A stretch of DNA of 64,000 nt from Hyphodiscus hymeniophilus (GCA_016508695.1 VNKQ01000011.1:1240001-1304000), one strand, 5' to 3'. Counted from the first letter of the stretch, positions 45,198 to 57,764 are shown. Program-made: numbers and translations. The notes: generated by a model not told the origin, from the letters alone.

Positions 45198-48100
45198 GAA
45201 ACTATTTCACGGTGCCAGTTGAGGTAGGGACAGGGTTTTCAACTCTGATTGGTGGAGCGGTTTTGGCATCAACAGAGGAGCTCGTTGAAGGGTTTGGTAT
45301 ATCGCATATAGGATTTGGGATGAATCGGACTGAAATGCGTCTATTTTTTTTGGGGGATGCGGTGGTGACATACATGTACAACCATTAGCGGACCTCCTTA
45401 TTGATATCCTTTATTCAGAGTATTACATCCATAGAAATCGACCACGAAAGTTTTTATTGGCAGATAATGCTCACCTTGTATATCCTGTTGCCGCTTTGGG
45501 GAAAAGTTTCGCATCAAACAATTGGCCCATTTCACATTTCGTCCACTTAGAATCGTATACTTGATAAACAACGTACAAAAGATGGCGGGCAGGTACCGCA
45601 GCAGTCGCGACCTGATACCCCACATAGCTTTCGAGTTCTCACATAAGGTAACTCCGCGGACTTTGGGTACGCTACTGCCGATGGATATAAATCCCAGCTC
45701 CATCTCAAGTCGCCGTCGCCGTCTCCTCACCCCCTCGACGCTTCATACCAAGTGCTCAACAACAATGCCGCACCTACAAAGTCGTCTTTGCTCCGCAAAA
45801 CGACAGTTTGAGGAGGATGCCCGGAGCGTTGACACTTATCAGCTGGTCAATGCTCGTTCCAGAGCACAGCGCGGTCTCGGCACATTCAAATGAGTTTCAT
45901 GTCGAAAATCTGACAGGAAGCAAATATGCCAGATATTCGGTGTTTCTCGAGCTCGGGATAGCTTGATGCTACAGAGTCTCGCCTCGTTTGTTCCCGACGG
46001 ACAAAACTTGAGGAGCCGAATTCGACGACAAAGGATAAAGCACATGAATGAGAAATTGACACCACTGGTTGCCATGAAATCGGTAACGAGAGCCTACCTA
46101 AGCTGGATGTATCTCGCCGAACTGGCGCTAGACTTTGCTCTGCGTCCGTTGGAGCTATAATCATGCCCCATAGTTATGTTTCTCTGGATCTGCTCTGGCC
46201 CCTCCGAGAGAGACAGAAGCTTGTTCTCAAGTCTACGGGTGTAGTTGCAGGCCGGAGCAAGATTGCTTTGGTAAATTGCGGACTCAGGGGAATGCCGTTC
46301 TAAGCTCGGCGTACCCAGAGTCACCGCCGCCGAATGTTGGATTAATGAAGATGTCGGAAATACGAGTACGGGTCATTCGGAGGAATAGGCGTCAGAACAG
46401 ATATAACTTGGGCTTTCCTCTTCATTTCGAGGTTCAATTTGCCTTTCTGCGTCTACACTTGAGACCGCGACGAGGGAAAAGCTTTTTTCGGCGTCGTCGT
46501 CCTTGCATTGTGGCTGTCACCGAGGCTTTGTCGATCCGACAGCCTCCCGTCTTGGCTTTGCTTGATCCTTCGATACCTTGGCATCACGTGTATCACTTGA
46601 CACCATCCATCTTGTTCAACGGAACGGGCACCCGAGCGGATGGATGAGTTACATATCTTTGAGATCTCGCTCATTTAACCTCGAGGATATCGTCTCCTTC
46701 TTCAAGATCCTCCCTATATGATTGGGGGGATGCTGACCTTCCTCAATTGTTCTGGAAGCAACAAGGGATCGCCGACGGCACGGAGTAACCCGGCTTGCCA
46801 CGTCGAGAGTCGAGTAGTGCTCACCTCGGTTCATGTTTGTGCCTCTTTCTGTTCGCCCCGACAATAAGCGTCAGCTTCTTATCTTTACGGCAGCAGTAAT
46901 TTGCATCGTGAGCGTCTCTTGCGGCAGGCGGCAACGGGTGCAGTAAACTGCAAGTTGCCAAGGAGCAATTGGACAGCGAGACAGTGGTCTCGTGGATCTT
47001 GGCTGGTCGATACTGTGTATACTTCTGTCCTCGCCTCGTCCATACTTGTGGACCTTCTCTTTGCAGTAAGGAAGGGTGCGAGGTATTTGACATCTAATGT
47101 TTTGTCCTCCGCGGTTATTGGTACAGCCAGAAATATACACTACTGGGACTATTGCTCTTCGCCAATCACCCTGGAGGCTTTTATTCTCTCGCCACCATCC
47201 TTCATCCTGCGGCTCATTGGTGGAAAGATATTCGATTCTACAGGCGAATCTTCGTATCTCGAAATCTGGGTCTCCTCGAAAAGGAAGGTCTATCTATACC
47301 CTCCTACACGTAACATGTCGAGGTAATTATCTAGAGCCCAGCCCCTCTCCCCGCCTTGCCTATCAAATCCATTTGCGGGTGGCGCACGGAGGGAATGCCC
47401 AGACAGGAAGGCCCAAAGATCGAAGGCGCACCGAACTTCTAGCGCCTCCCTTTCACAGACTGGGGCTGGTTTATGTCAAGCTTTGGGGCGCTCAATGAGG
47501 GGAAGTCAAGCAATTCTATTCGACACACTAATTCGAATAGGCTAGGTTCATTCTCCTAGATCAAATAGTAACGGCGGTAGATGGCTGCTCATCAACAGTT
47601 GTGATGTGCATTTGGAATTAGTCATGCGACACAGGACGCAAGCGTCGATCCTTCACAATCGGAAGTCTGGCTATGTGTAAAAAGGGAATACGAAGGATTC
47701 GAGCCGTACGACTGATACCACCTTGTCTCAATCAGCCCAGAACAGTGGTCTGTTCGTGCAACGCAAAGGCAAGTAAAACATCAGCTCACGGTCTGCCCGA
47801 TAATAACTCATGCAAGAGGATCCCATATTCCCGACTCTTGGTGTGGCGATCGAGGCAAATGGGCATGCGAAGTGACATCGGTGTCCAAGCGATTGAGGCA
47901 AATGGCTGCGAAGTGACATCGGACGTCCACGGTTCTGGACGGGTAGATCTTTCCAATGCATCGATCTGTCAGCCAACCTAGGTAACGACAGTTTGTGGCC
48001 AATCAGAAGTTCTCGAAGAGGATTTGCAACTGGAATTACCTCCTTCTGCAGGATAACGCTAAACCTCGCAATCAACGGTTCAACAGTTGGGAGCGAGTCA

Positions 48101-48369
48101 AAGTAGCTGGCGGACACGCCGCCCTAAGTTAGCCCTTCCTTATTCTCTTTCGGAGGACCATCTTCTTTTACTCTGGCGTCCATGGTACCCTGGAATCTTG
48201 ATAAGGAAGGTTGAGCTTGTGCTGGACTGGACGTGATCTGCGTACAGCATTCCATGCGATGGGGAAATAGATAAGAGAGCCTTTGCCCTCTTCCCAACCA
48301 TGCTATCTGTTTTCTCGACCCATTAGCAACTTTCGCCAGGGAGCATTCGACCTCTTTTCATCAGCCAAG
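45198..48369. other. Gene-poor region, about 3.2 kb
   Basis: Contains a 43-bp imperfect direct duplication at about 47847-47931 and numerous unsupported ORFs of 60-140 codons on both strands. No gene or RNA could be supported. Confidence 0.5.
47847..47931. repeat. Imperfect direct duplication, about 43 bp, two copies
   Basis: The first copy starts CGATCGAGGCAAATGG and the second, at 47890, starts CGATTGAGGCAAATGG. Both continue with GCGAAGTGACATCGG and end in GTCCA. The copies are adjacent and differ by a few substitutions and small indels. Confidence 0.7.
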
Positions 48370-50908
48370 ATGGAGAGACCAGGCTTTGCTAGACACGACA
48401 CGGATGCCGTGCCTCGCGAGGATGAGAAGACACCTTACAGTGTTGATGCAGATGCGAGTTCGAAGGACAGCATGAGCAAAGGTCGCGAAGTCGGTGTGCA
48501 GGATCTTCCTGCCTATCATTACCATGATTCAGAGGCAGCCATCGGCGAGGGAGAGATTGGTAACCTTGATACGGCCGAGGACATCGTCACAACTGTCATT
48601 CACGTCGACGATGACCCAAGCATCAATCCCTGGACGTTCCGCATGTTCTTCATTGGTGAGTTACATAGCAAAATCTCTACTTGACTGCGTTGCAGAGGTA
48701 CCACTGATGGAGTGAAGGCTAATTGATGTCAGGACTCGGTCTTTCCGCTTTCGGTGCCGTCTTGCAGGAAATCTTTTACTTCAAGCCCCAGGTCATCTAT
48801 GTCTCAGTAATGTTCTTGACCGTCCTCGCCCATGCTATCGGAGAGGGAATGGCCCATTTCATCCCCAGATGGGGTGTTGTTGGTCGATTCCTCAACCCAG
48901 GACCATGGAACTCCAAGGAACACGCTGCCGCCGTGATCATGGCGTCTGCTGCATCACAGTCTGCCCTATCAACTGAAGCATTGGCTGTGCAAAAGCTATT
49001 CTACGGAGGATACCCCAACGTGGCTGCTGGTGTGTTCATCACCATGTCGTCCCAGCTTATCGGCTTCGGTATTTCCGGCATGTTGCGAAAGACACTACTT
49101 TGGCCTGTGAAGATGCTGTACCCCGCCAACTTGCCCATCACCACCGTTTTAGAGACCCTACACAGAGATAAGTCCGAGACCAAGAAGCGATTGAGGGTCT
49201 TCTGGATTATCTTCGTTGCTTTGTTCTGCTGGGAATGGCTTCCTGAGTACATCTTCCCGCTCCTCATCGGTGTTTCAATCTTCTGTTTGGCCGACCAACA
49301 CAACCTTGTCTTCACCAATCTGTTCGGTGGTGCCCAAGGAAATGAGGGAATGGGATTGTTCTCCATCTCCTTCGACTGGAACTACATCGCTGGTTTCGGT
49401 TCTCCTCTCTGGCTACCACTCCAGACTCAATTGAACAGTATGATCGGTTACTTCGGTGGTATTGCCCTCTCCATAGGACTTTATTATTCAAATACCTGGA
49501 GATCCAAGGATTTCCCGTTCATGTCTCAATTGCTTTTCGATGGATCCTCCAACTCAACCAACTGGGTCACTTACAACCAGACTACAATCTTCAACTCCGA
49601 CTTCACCGTCAATAATGATCTCATTGATACTCAAGGTGTCCCATACCTGACTGGAACTTACATTGCATACCTTATCACCTCCAACGCCGGTCTAACCGCT
49701 ACAATCGTACATATGTTCTTGTGGAACTACCAGGATATCAAACTCGGCTGGGCGTGGATTACCTTGGATAATGCCAAGAGCTTGCTGAAGCCTTCTACAT
49801 ACACATTTTGGAAGAACAACGGTCGCCGATCGCCGGCAGAGAAGCAAAGAATCCTCGAAGACCCTACTCTCGATCCCCATTACAAGGTTATGGTCGACTA
49901 TGAAGAGACACCTAGTTCCTGGTATGCCGCTGCCTTTGCGGCCAGTTGGATCACTGGTATCGTCTGCTTATACGTGATGAAGTCCACCCTTCCTTGGTAA
50001 GTCTTCAATATATGCTGCTTGAGAACTTTCTTCAAACACAATGCTAACCTCATTCCAGGTGGGGATTCATCATGGCTACGATTTTCACTTGCGTCTTCAC
50101 CATTTTCTTTGGTGCCCAATACGCCATTACCGGATTCGGATTCAACTTGCAACCCATTTTCCAAATGCTTGCTGGTTACATGTTCCCCGGCAGACCGTTA
50201 GCCAACATGTATTTCACCACGTATACTTACTCCGGTATCCAGCAGGGCTGGTACTTGCTCCGCGATCTCAAGCTTGCTCAACAAAACAAGCTATCCCCAA
50301 AGTGCGCTTTCATGACCCAAATGGTCGGATGTATCTTCGGTGCCCTTCTGAACTACGTCATGATGATCACGATCGTCGATAACCAAGCGGCGATCTTGGT
50401 CTCCGTTGAGGGAACCTCCATCTGGTCAGGTGCCAACATCCAACAGTTCAACACCCTCGCTATCGCTTGGTCCATTGCTCCCAAGATGTTTTCTGTCGGC
50501 GCACGGTACCAATGGGTCACTCTTGCATATCTGATAGGATTTGCCGTTCCCGTGCCATTCTATATCATGCACCGATTGAGACCTCAGCAAGCCATCTGGT
50601 CATACCTCAACTTGTCCATCATCCTCTGGTATCTGGGGTACTTGTTTGTCGGAATCAACTCATCGATTCTGTCTTACTATGCCATCGGTATCTTTGGACA
50701 ATTCTACTTGAGAAAGTACAGGCCAAAGTACTTCGTCAAGTGGAACTACCTGGTGTCGGCTGCCATGGACGGTGGAACCCAAGTGCTGCTCTTCCTCTTG
50801 ACCTTCGCGCTTGCTGGAGGTTCCGGAACGGCTCATCCATTCCCATCGTGGGGTGGAAACCACCAAAATAACGTGGACTACTGCATGTATAACCCCCTCA
50901 ACGGTTGA
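48370..50908 (+). CDS. Oligopeptide transporter, OPT family
   Basis: Exons 48370-48655, 48733-49996 and 50059-50908 give 799 residues, the usual size for proton-coupled OPT transporters of tetra- and pentapeptides or glutathione at the plasma membrane. An acidic, Ser/Asp-rich cytosolic N-terminus of about 75 residues precedes INPWTFRMFFIGLGLSAFG. The OPT signature NPGPWNSKEH is present. The C-terminal region contains RKYRPKYFVKWNYLVSAAMD, corresponding to the family's conserved YRP-Y-W block. About 12-16 hydrophobic helices are visible. The ATG at 48370 (MERPGF) is chosen over the in-frame 48283 because the upstream stretch looks like 5' UTR. No adjacent peptidase gene is present. Confidence 0.93.
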
Positions 50909-51790
50909 AGGCGGAGCGATGGATGATGAGTTCAGCGGGTGGATCGGTTGTTTGCGGTGTTTGCATTTGGAAAGCATTGTTGGGATACCAAAAAATATCA
51001 ATCGTTCATGAATCATGATACATGTATAATTATGCTTAGTTACAAGACATATCTACTTATGATGTGCACACCTACATTTGCGCCATCATTGCATTCGACG
51101 ATATTAAATCTCGCTCTACTGTGACAACTTCCGTCGCTGTCACGAGACATCGCTGTCAACAGAGACATCACTATTAACAGAGATATCACTGTGAACGGAC
51201 AGGTCGCTATCACGAGATATGCACGAGGCATGCACGAGACGTGCTAAAACTATCACGTGTTGCTGTCAATGTCTGTTTGGCACCATCAAGGATCTTTTCC
51301 CTCTGCTTCTCTGCGATTTCAGGCAAATTCTTACTCTTCCCAATGTTTCTACTCCTTTCCTTCATCTTATAGTGAACCGTGGCTGTCGAGATCAGTGCTA
51401 GTCAGCTGATCAAAGTATCCTTTGCCCATTGTATTGATAGCATTTCCAGAACATAAAGGATCACAAAGTCAGCCATATTGTAATCGAGATCTTTGCTCTT
51501 GAAGCTGCCATTATAATAGTGTAATCAAGCACAATAGGTCAACTCACGTGATGATTGTGACGCACATTATCTCCGAGATGACAAAACACGCCTCACCTCA
51601 GCCCGAACCGGACGTCCGACATTTCTCCCATTCTAGCAACTACACCTCTATCTCCATAATTTAAAGCTTCTCAATGTGTCCATAGGCCATCTAAAACCTA
51701 GACCCCATCCGGTCGAAACATCGTATCTAGGATCCTTCTTACAGATAATCCCCGTGTTTCCTGTCGGAACTTCTTCCCGGATTTAAAAAC
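50909..51790. other. Intergenic region, about 880 bp
   Basis: Contains a degenerate tandem array (51134-51241, listed separately) and the upstream region of the Zn2Cys6 gene. No gene is supported. Confidence 0.6.
51134..51241. repeat. Degenerate tandem array of 16-18 bp units
   Basis: Units follow the pattern TCRCTRTNAACAGAGAYA and its shorter variants. Examples are TCGCTGTCACGAGACA, TCGCTGTCAACAGAGACA, TCACTATTAACAGAGATA, TCACTGTGAACGGACAGG and TCGCTATCACGAGATA. Two 11-bp units beginning TGCACGAG follow. The array is about 107 bp long, and its units differ from each other by several bases. Confidence 0.7.
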
Positions 51791-54410
51791 ATGGCTTCGG
51801 AGCAGCCGCCCACGCTTCCCGGACCTCAATATCACAATTCCGTGCCTCTTCCATCAGTGGCACAATCTCAACAGCTTCCTATGGTTTCCAACGCACAATC
51901 CCAAGCGCTTCCTCTCTCCAGACCAGAAACTCCGCAGCAGCCTCCAACTCCGGCTGCCACCCACCAAGTTCGAGCAACGCCAGAGCTTAACCGGAAACGG
52001 GCGCGCCCAACTGTATCCTGCTTCGAATGTCGGAGGAAGAAGTTGAAATGTGATCGTGTTCAGCCCTGTAGTCAGTGCGTGAAAGCTCGAAGGGAGGATT
52101 TGTGTCAGTTTGCGACAGGCGTGATGAAAATTGGCGTGAATCGCACGAGACCGCAACCTCTGGTTGCGGCGAGGGAGGACGATGGGGATAGGGAGAGGGC
52201 GGGCAAGAGAATGCGGATTGAGGATGTTATGACTCTCAATTCTATCCCGGGAAATGGACAGGTTGAGGAGATCAATGGAAGAGAAGCGTATTCGCCTGGC
52301 CTAACGACAGGGCGCATATATGTCAAGGGAAATAGGTCTAGGTATGTGGGTGTTGGGGATAGAATGGCTATGTTGGATCAAGTGAGTTTTCAATCGCCGC
52401 TTCGAGGTCCATGAACTGATGTGAGTAGTTTGAGGACGCTAAAAGCTATATCATGAACAGCTTCAAGGATCCAGACACTATCGGAATGATGTACGAGCTT
52501 TCGGAGTATCATAATTCTTTCCAAAAGAAACCCAAAAAGCTCAAAGTTCAGCTACCTCAGGATCGAGCTTCCTTGATCTCAGAGATGATGAAGTCTATAC
52601 CAACTGACGGAGCACTGGGCTCCGTATTTCATTTCTATGGCACGCACTGGGAAGGCTTGACTCGAGTCTTGCATATGCCAACACTTTTACAGGAAGCCAA
52701 AGACGTCGAAGATTCCCTCATATCTCACACAGAGGGAAATTATTCGCTACCTCCAAACACTCGTGAGTCTATCGTACCACAGTTAATTGGCATCCTCATA
52801 TTGTCTACCCGTTTCAGCAAGTTGATGATCAAGGATGCATCGGAAGATCAGATCGCAATGTGGATGGAATTGATGCAGAGGTGGCTAGATGGATTGAAAG
52901 GGAAAGAGAAACTAAACATCGACACATTGCGGGTCCAAACTCTGCTACTTCTCGCAAAGATGAGCAGTTTGGCCCAAACGTCTGAACTATGGAAAGAATC
53001 CGGAATACTAGTACGGTCAGCCATGATCATGGGCCTACACCAGGATCCGGAAAGTTACGAGACCATATCTGCATTCGAGAAGGAGCAGAGACGGAAGCTA
53101 TGGAGGTCTATTGTGGAACTCGACGTTCAATTTTCACTTGCGTGTGGAATGCCAGCAGCGATCCGGTCGTCGGACTTCAAATCTAGGGCTCTAAGAAATG
53201 TTGACGACGCCGCGTTGAAAGAACAAATGACTACGTATCCCGATGACACACCAGAGCGAGTTTGGACCGATGCCTTGCCACAATTTCTTATGGATGCATC
53301 TATGAAAGACCGGTTAGATGCGACCAACCTTCTTACAAGCGAGATCAATATACCTAATACAGAAAAGCTCTTAAGTCTCGCTCGGTATTTTGAATATTCA
53401 TTACAGGGTCTTTCCAACGATCTTGCAGTTTCACTGAGCCCAAGTAGTGAAAGGTCTGCTGGAAGACTTTTTACGAAGATCATGCTCGATGTACAACTGC
53501 GACGACCAATAATGTCCATCTATCAGCAAATATTGTTCAGTGGGAATAGCTCCCATTACCTCGAGGTGCAAAGGGGGGCATTACGCAATGCGATTGCCAT
53601 GCTAAGCCATCTCGACGCACTAGACCCAGAGGTTGCAGACCCGAACACAATCAAAAGTCGAGACCAGCTAAATCTCTTTCACATTCTGTGTAAAAGGGAC
53701 ATCATGCAAGCAGCGCTTATATTGTGTCTGGAAATTCAATCCTTCAGTCATGCATCGCGTGAAGGAGAGAGAACCTTGCATAATGGGCGTGATGACCTGC
53801 TACCGTGGACGAAAACAAGCCTTACAAGAATAGTTGAAAATACCTTGAACAGCCTTCTGCAACGACTTGGAGAATTCGGCAGTGACCTTAAAGATATCCT
53901 TCCGCTTTCCATTGTGCTGCTTTCTGCGAGATCGGACGGAACCCCGGAGGACAAGAAAGCGTTGATGAGGAAAGGAGCTGAAAGGGTCTTAAAAGCTTGT
54001 CGCGAAGCTCTGCCGAATTTGCCAATCACGCGAGCAGCGTTTCAGGACAGACCAACTTCAGCTTCAAATACGGTAGGCAAGTACGTTTGTTTTGTTGGCT
54101 TTTGCTGATTTTGCACTCTTCAGCAGCTACCCACAATTAGCTCACTTGCCCCGCCATCAGAAGCCTTGGACAAATGGCCTAGTCTTGGTATCTCGAATAA
54201 GTACCACGGTGGTACGCCTCTCACGTCTTTCAACCTCGACGCAAGGCCCAGCTGTGGGGATATGAGTATGGTGAGTTCCTTTGACGCTCCCAATGAAGCT
54301 ATCGTCGACTGATGAATATATAGATGTCGGGCAATGGCTTCTCTTTTCAAGATTTTGACTTTGGCTTTGATGATTGGGAAATGGCTGGTTTTGGGTCTGA
54401 GTTTTTATGA
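51791..54410 (+). CDS. Zn2Cys6 fungal-specific transcription factor
   Basis: Exons 51791-52381, 52429-54072, 54124-54270 and 54324-54410 give 822 residues. A Pro/Gln/Ser-rich leader precedes a canonical C-x2-C-x6-C-x5-C-x2-C-x8-C binuclear cluster (Cys77, 80, 87, 93, 96 and 105). It contains RRKKLKCD and is preceded by the basic NRKRARP. The middle carries a fungal_trans-type regulatory domain, seen in segments such as FHFYGTHWEGLTRVLHMPT, RSAMIMGLHQDPE and RRKLWRSIVELDVQFSLACGMP. The C-terminus is acidic and aromatic (FQDFDFGFDDWEMAGF), like an activation domain. The last two exons are short and need splicing to be found. A TACCC-adjacent CAGCAG at 54121-54126 gives two possible acceptors differing by one Gln. 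Target genes are unknown. Confidence 0.9.
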
Positions 54411-54547
54411 GACTGCCAGTCTTGAAATCTTGTAAGCCTTCTGAATAATGCAAAGACGTTTCAACACAAAAAGCTTGTGAGCATATCCCATACATTATCA
54501 CACACCAGTTGACAACTGTAGAGACACCACCCGTTACAATCCCTTCC

Positions 54548-55198
54548 TCAATTCGAGATGACTGGTGTCCTCCCAATCCACCTCCCACTTTCATCTTCCG
54601 CGATGTCCAACAAGAAAGCAGCAACGCTCTGTCTACTCACGCTCGGTATCAAGCCCGTACCCTTTGCCTCACCCGCATCACCACAATCCTTGACTTCCTT
54701 TTGCTCGCCCGTACTTAGCATTACTGGTCTTGGAAGCGTCCACTTCAACCCACTCTTCCTCATCACCTCTTCCACCATATTGTGATCTCTCTGTCCAACA
54801 GCCGTCGAGGTATAATTTAACACCATCCGTATGGGCCAGAAGACGTTTTCGTTGCTAGATCCAGCACCGAACGCTTGCATCGTCACAATCTTTGTCGTCC
54901 CTTCCGAACCATTTCCTGTTACCAACTCGATCAGGTTGCGATGCACGGATGTCATGAACCCTTCCTCGTTTGATCCGAGGGTGACAATGATGACATCTGG
55001 AGTGCTTGTTGTGAAGGCTCTTGCTAAGTCATCCTTTTGCTGTGGTGAGCCTTGGATAATTTGGAGGGATGGCGATTGCAGCTCTGAGATCGAGGTGGGA
55101 CTGCGGACAAGTGCTGTAAGGATGTGACCTCGGGACAAAGCTTTCTTGATGACTAGCTTGCCTGTTTGGCCGCTTCCACCAAGGATAAGAAGGCGCAT
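54548..55198 (-). CDS. NAD(P)-binding Rossmann protein (NmrA/atypical SDR type)
   Basis: A single exon gives 216 residues. The N-terminal beta-strand and glycine motif MRLLILGGSGQTGK is the atypical short-chain dehydrogenase pattern GGxGxxG. The strand DVIIVTLGS and the segment KIVTMQAFGAGSS follow in the expected order. The catalytic Tyr-x-x-x-Lys of classical dehydrogenases is not evident, so it may be a redox sensor, a flavin-reductase-like enzyme or an isomerase-type protein. It resembles NAD(P)H-binding domain proteins of about 210-220 residues that are common in fungi. It converges with the Zn2Cys6 gene, and the two stop codons are about 140 bp apart. No membrane segment is present. Confidence 0.88.
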   Translation of the reverse strand: MRLLILGGSGQTGKLVIKKALSRGHILTALVRSPTSISELQSPSLQIIQGSPQQKDDLARAFTTSTPDVIIVTLGSNEEGFMTSVHRNLIELVTGNGSEGTTKIVTMQAFGAGSSNENVFWPIRMVLNYTSTAVGQRDHNMVEEVMRKSGLKWTLPRPVMLSTGEQKEVKDCGDAGEAKGTGLIPSVSRQSVAAFLLDIAEDESGRWIGRTPVISN

Positions 55199-55928
55199 AT
55201 TGATTTGTGATATAATGTATTTTGATATTGAACTGTGTAGAAGTGTTTGAACGACCCGCTAGAATGAAGTCAGGGTTTGAGAAGTTTCTGACCTGTTAGG
55301 CCTAGGCAGTGATCGTCTGATAATAAGTAGAGTTGATTGCAGAAGATGAGGGAGAAAAGAAGAGATGCTCCTGTAGACTTTATAGATCCAAATGGCTTTA
55401 CCCTCGGGTGTGTTTCTGAAATACCTTTGTAGGAAATCGACGAATCGGAGATACCAGTACGTGCCCGTTTTCGGATCCGATCCACAGCCCAATCGGACAT
55501 TGTTTGACTTGATATTTCTCGCAATTTCATTTCCATGTTCAATTCAATGACGAGGAGATTTGTAATGCATTCAGTCCAAATTATCTGCAGCCCAGTGCTT
55601 CAGGGAGTATCACCTTTTGCCCTGTGCCTCGATCACGTGCGTTTTTATTCACTTGCGTGGACACGAAATGAGAGGATGGTCTTGGCTCAGCAGACAATAT
55701 CTCAGGGAGAAATCAAATCCTATAAAGTACATTCGTGGTTTTTGGACATGGTGAATACGTGCCTGAGGTCATACTTGACTTTGCGTGACAGAGCTGGACA
55801 CTTCAAAATTTGAAGAAGAAGAGCATCACCTAGTCACTGGCTTATAAATTAATGTTCTTCCCATTCTGTGCCAACCTTTTGTATGCCGAGTAGCTATTGT
55901 TCCTTTAGAACTCCGAGGCACTTTGCAC
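55199..55928. other. Intergenic region, about 730 bp
   Basis: Lies between two minus-strand genes and contains the promoter of the NAD(P)-binding protein. Open frames at 55259-55542 on the minus strand have protein-like composition but no recognisable features. Confidence 0.5.
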
Positions 55929-57298
55929 TCATTGCTGCTCCCCGCCCAATTTATCTACAAGGACCTCCCGAATTGCACTTCCGATCTCGATGGTACTGGC
56001 ACTACCACCCAAGTCCCTATCACACAATCAGCACGTATATCAAAATTGGTCGCCATTCTCTCTTACTTTGTTCGGATCTCAAGTCCCCCATTATTTTTGG
56101 AGTCGAGCACTTTCTCTACTGCTTTTTCGATTGCCAATGCCTCCTTGCCCAGACCAAATGAATATCTCAACATCATTGCTACTGACAAAAATGTGGCCAC
56201 CGGGTTTGCAATGCCTTGAGTGTTTGTTAATTGTTAATGCCAACCCGTAATTTCCAGGTCCAGGAAGCTTACCTTTCCCTGCGATATCTGGGGCGCTCCC
56301 GTGAATTGGCTCGTAAATCCCGACGGACTTTGAGTTGGGAAGGATACTGGAGACGGAAGCCGAGGGCAAAAGGCCCAACGAGCCAGGGATGACACTGCTG
56401 ACGTCCGACAAGATGTCGCCGAATCTAGCACCTATCAGCTACTCTCGATCACCAATCGGCAGCAACAGTAGGACTTACGTGTTATCCATCAAGACAACCC
56501 CATTGAAGGAACGTGGATCCTTCATCATTAACATTGCAGCGCTATCCGCGAGCTGATGCTCTAATTTGATGTCTCCGAACTCCTTTGCAAACACTTCACT
56601 CACCACCCGCCTCCACAGCCGACTGCTAGCCAATACGTTTGCTTTGTCGCAGCTAATGACCCTCAATGGCGTTCCTCTACTCTCATGCATCTCCCTCGCG
56701 AGGTCTGCCGAGAGTCTCGCCACCCTCTCGACCTCCATTCTTGAATACTGCCATGGATCAGAAGCAAAGTCTTGTTCTTCGACCTTGTCTCCGAAATATG
56801 CCCCACCACAGTTTTCTCGAACGATAATGAAGTCTGTGCCGGTTATGACTTCAGATTTGAGAGGGCTGAGTGATATCAATGACTCGCTGGCGAATTGGCA
56901 AGGGCGAAGGTTGGCGAAGGCGTTGAGCTCTTTGCGGAGACGGAGAACGCCTTGTTCTGGTCGGACTTTGCCAGCTCCCCTTTCATATCATCAATATCAT
57001 AATCGGGTACAGAAATAACCTTTTGCGCTCTCACGAAAAAGACGAAAAGAAGGACCCACCACTTCGGTCCCCCAACTGCTCCGAACAAAACAGCATCACT
57101 GTTCTTCGCAAGCCCCATAACTTCATCTGTCAAGGCTACCCCATGTTTGTCAATACTACATCCACCCATTAAACCTTGATTGATGTTGAATTTGGCCTCG
57201 GAATGGCTTGAAATGACTTCCAAGATTTTCACAGCTTCGGCAATGATCTCTGGACCAACGCCGTCTCCTGGCAGAACGAGAATATTATGTGAAGGCAT
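55929..57298 (-). CDS. 3-isopropylmalate dehydrogenase, probably a LEU2-type paralogue
   Basis: Minus-strand exons 57298-57060, 56979-56479, 56424-56273, 56214-56067 and 56016-55929 give 375 residues. The enzyme oxidatively decarboxylates 3-isopropylmalate with NAD in leucine synthesis. Visible motifs are LPGDGVGPE at the N-terminus, GAVGGPKW, the substrate loop VRPEQGVLRLRKEL, NLRPC, the catalytic Tyr in GGAYFGDKVEE, the Lys in CDKANVLA, the Mg-binding Asp block NTFGDILSD, and HGSAPDIAGKG with NPV for NAD. All catalytic residues appear present. The segment RENCGGAYFG differs from the RELTGGIYFG of yeast Leu2. It resembles, from memory, the second isopropylmalate dehydrogenase of aspergilli. 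A reading without splicing appears broken, but the joined exons are intact. Confidence 0.9.
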
Positions 57299-57764
57299 TG
57301 GGAAATTCTGGGGAAGAGGATTGATTGAGACAGAAAATTCTGCTTCTTTAATCTGAAAATGAATCTATTTAGATGAGTTGAAAGACGATGTGGGCGGCCT
57401 TCCCTGCCGATGGGTGAGAGTTTTACAGTACCGGTAGTGGGGTGGATGCGGGGTACTGTCGAGTGGGGTAAATTTGTTACTTCACCAGAGAAATAGCATA
57501 TGCTTGTCTCTTCCTTTGTATACTAATCATTCAAAATGTTCGAACGACTAGGACGGAACTAATCGCTGGTGGATAGATACCTCAGGACAAATAGTACACT
57601 TCAAACGTCGAGAAGGCTATTGACATTGTCAGTTCAAGTCTTTCGTGTCAAACGACCGAATAGCAGAGTGGCCAGCATGGATCATTGGAGCAAATTGAAT
57701 CAAAGAATGTCTACAAAGAGAGCGCCCATTAAGGCCTTTGACGTCGTAGCTTACGACTTCCCTC
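57299..57764. other. Intergenic region, about 465 bp
   Basis: Promoter region of the isopropylmalate dehydrogenase and 3' side of the HET gene. No further feature is supported. Confidence 0.6.

Noticed and set aside
55259..55542. Overlapping minus-strand frames with protein-like composition
   Set aside because: All frames look similar in quality, and none has a start, splice site or family match that decides between them.
56876..57298. Apparent frameshift/early stop in the isopropylmalate dehydrogenase
   Set aside because: An 80-nt intron (56980-57059) starting GTGGGT restores the frame to WGAGKVRPEQG, so the gene is intact.
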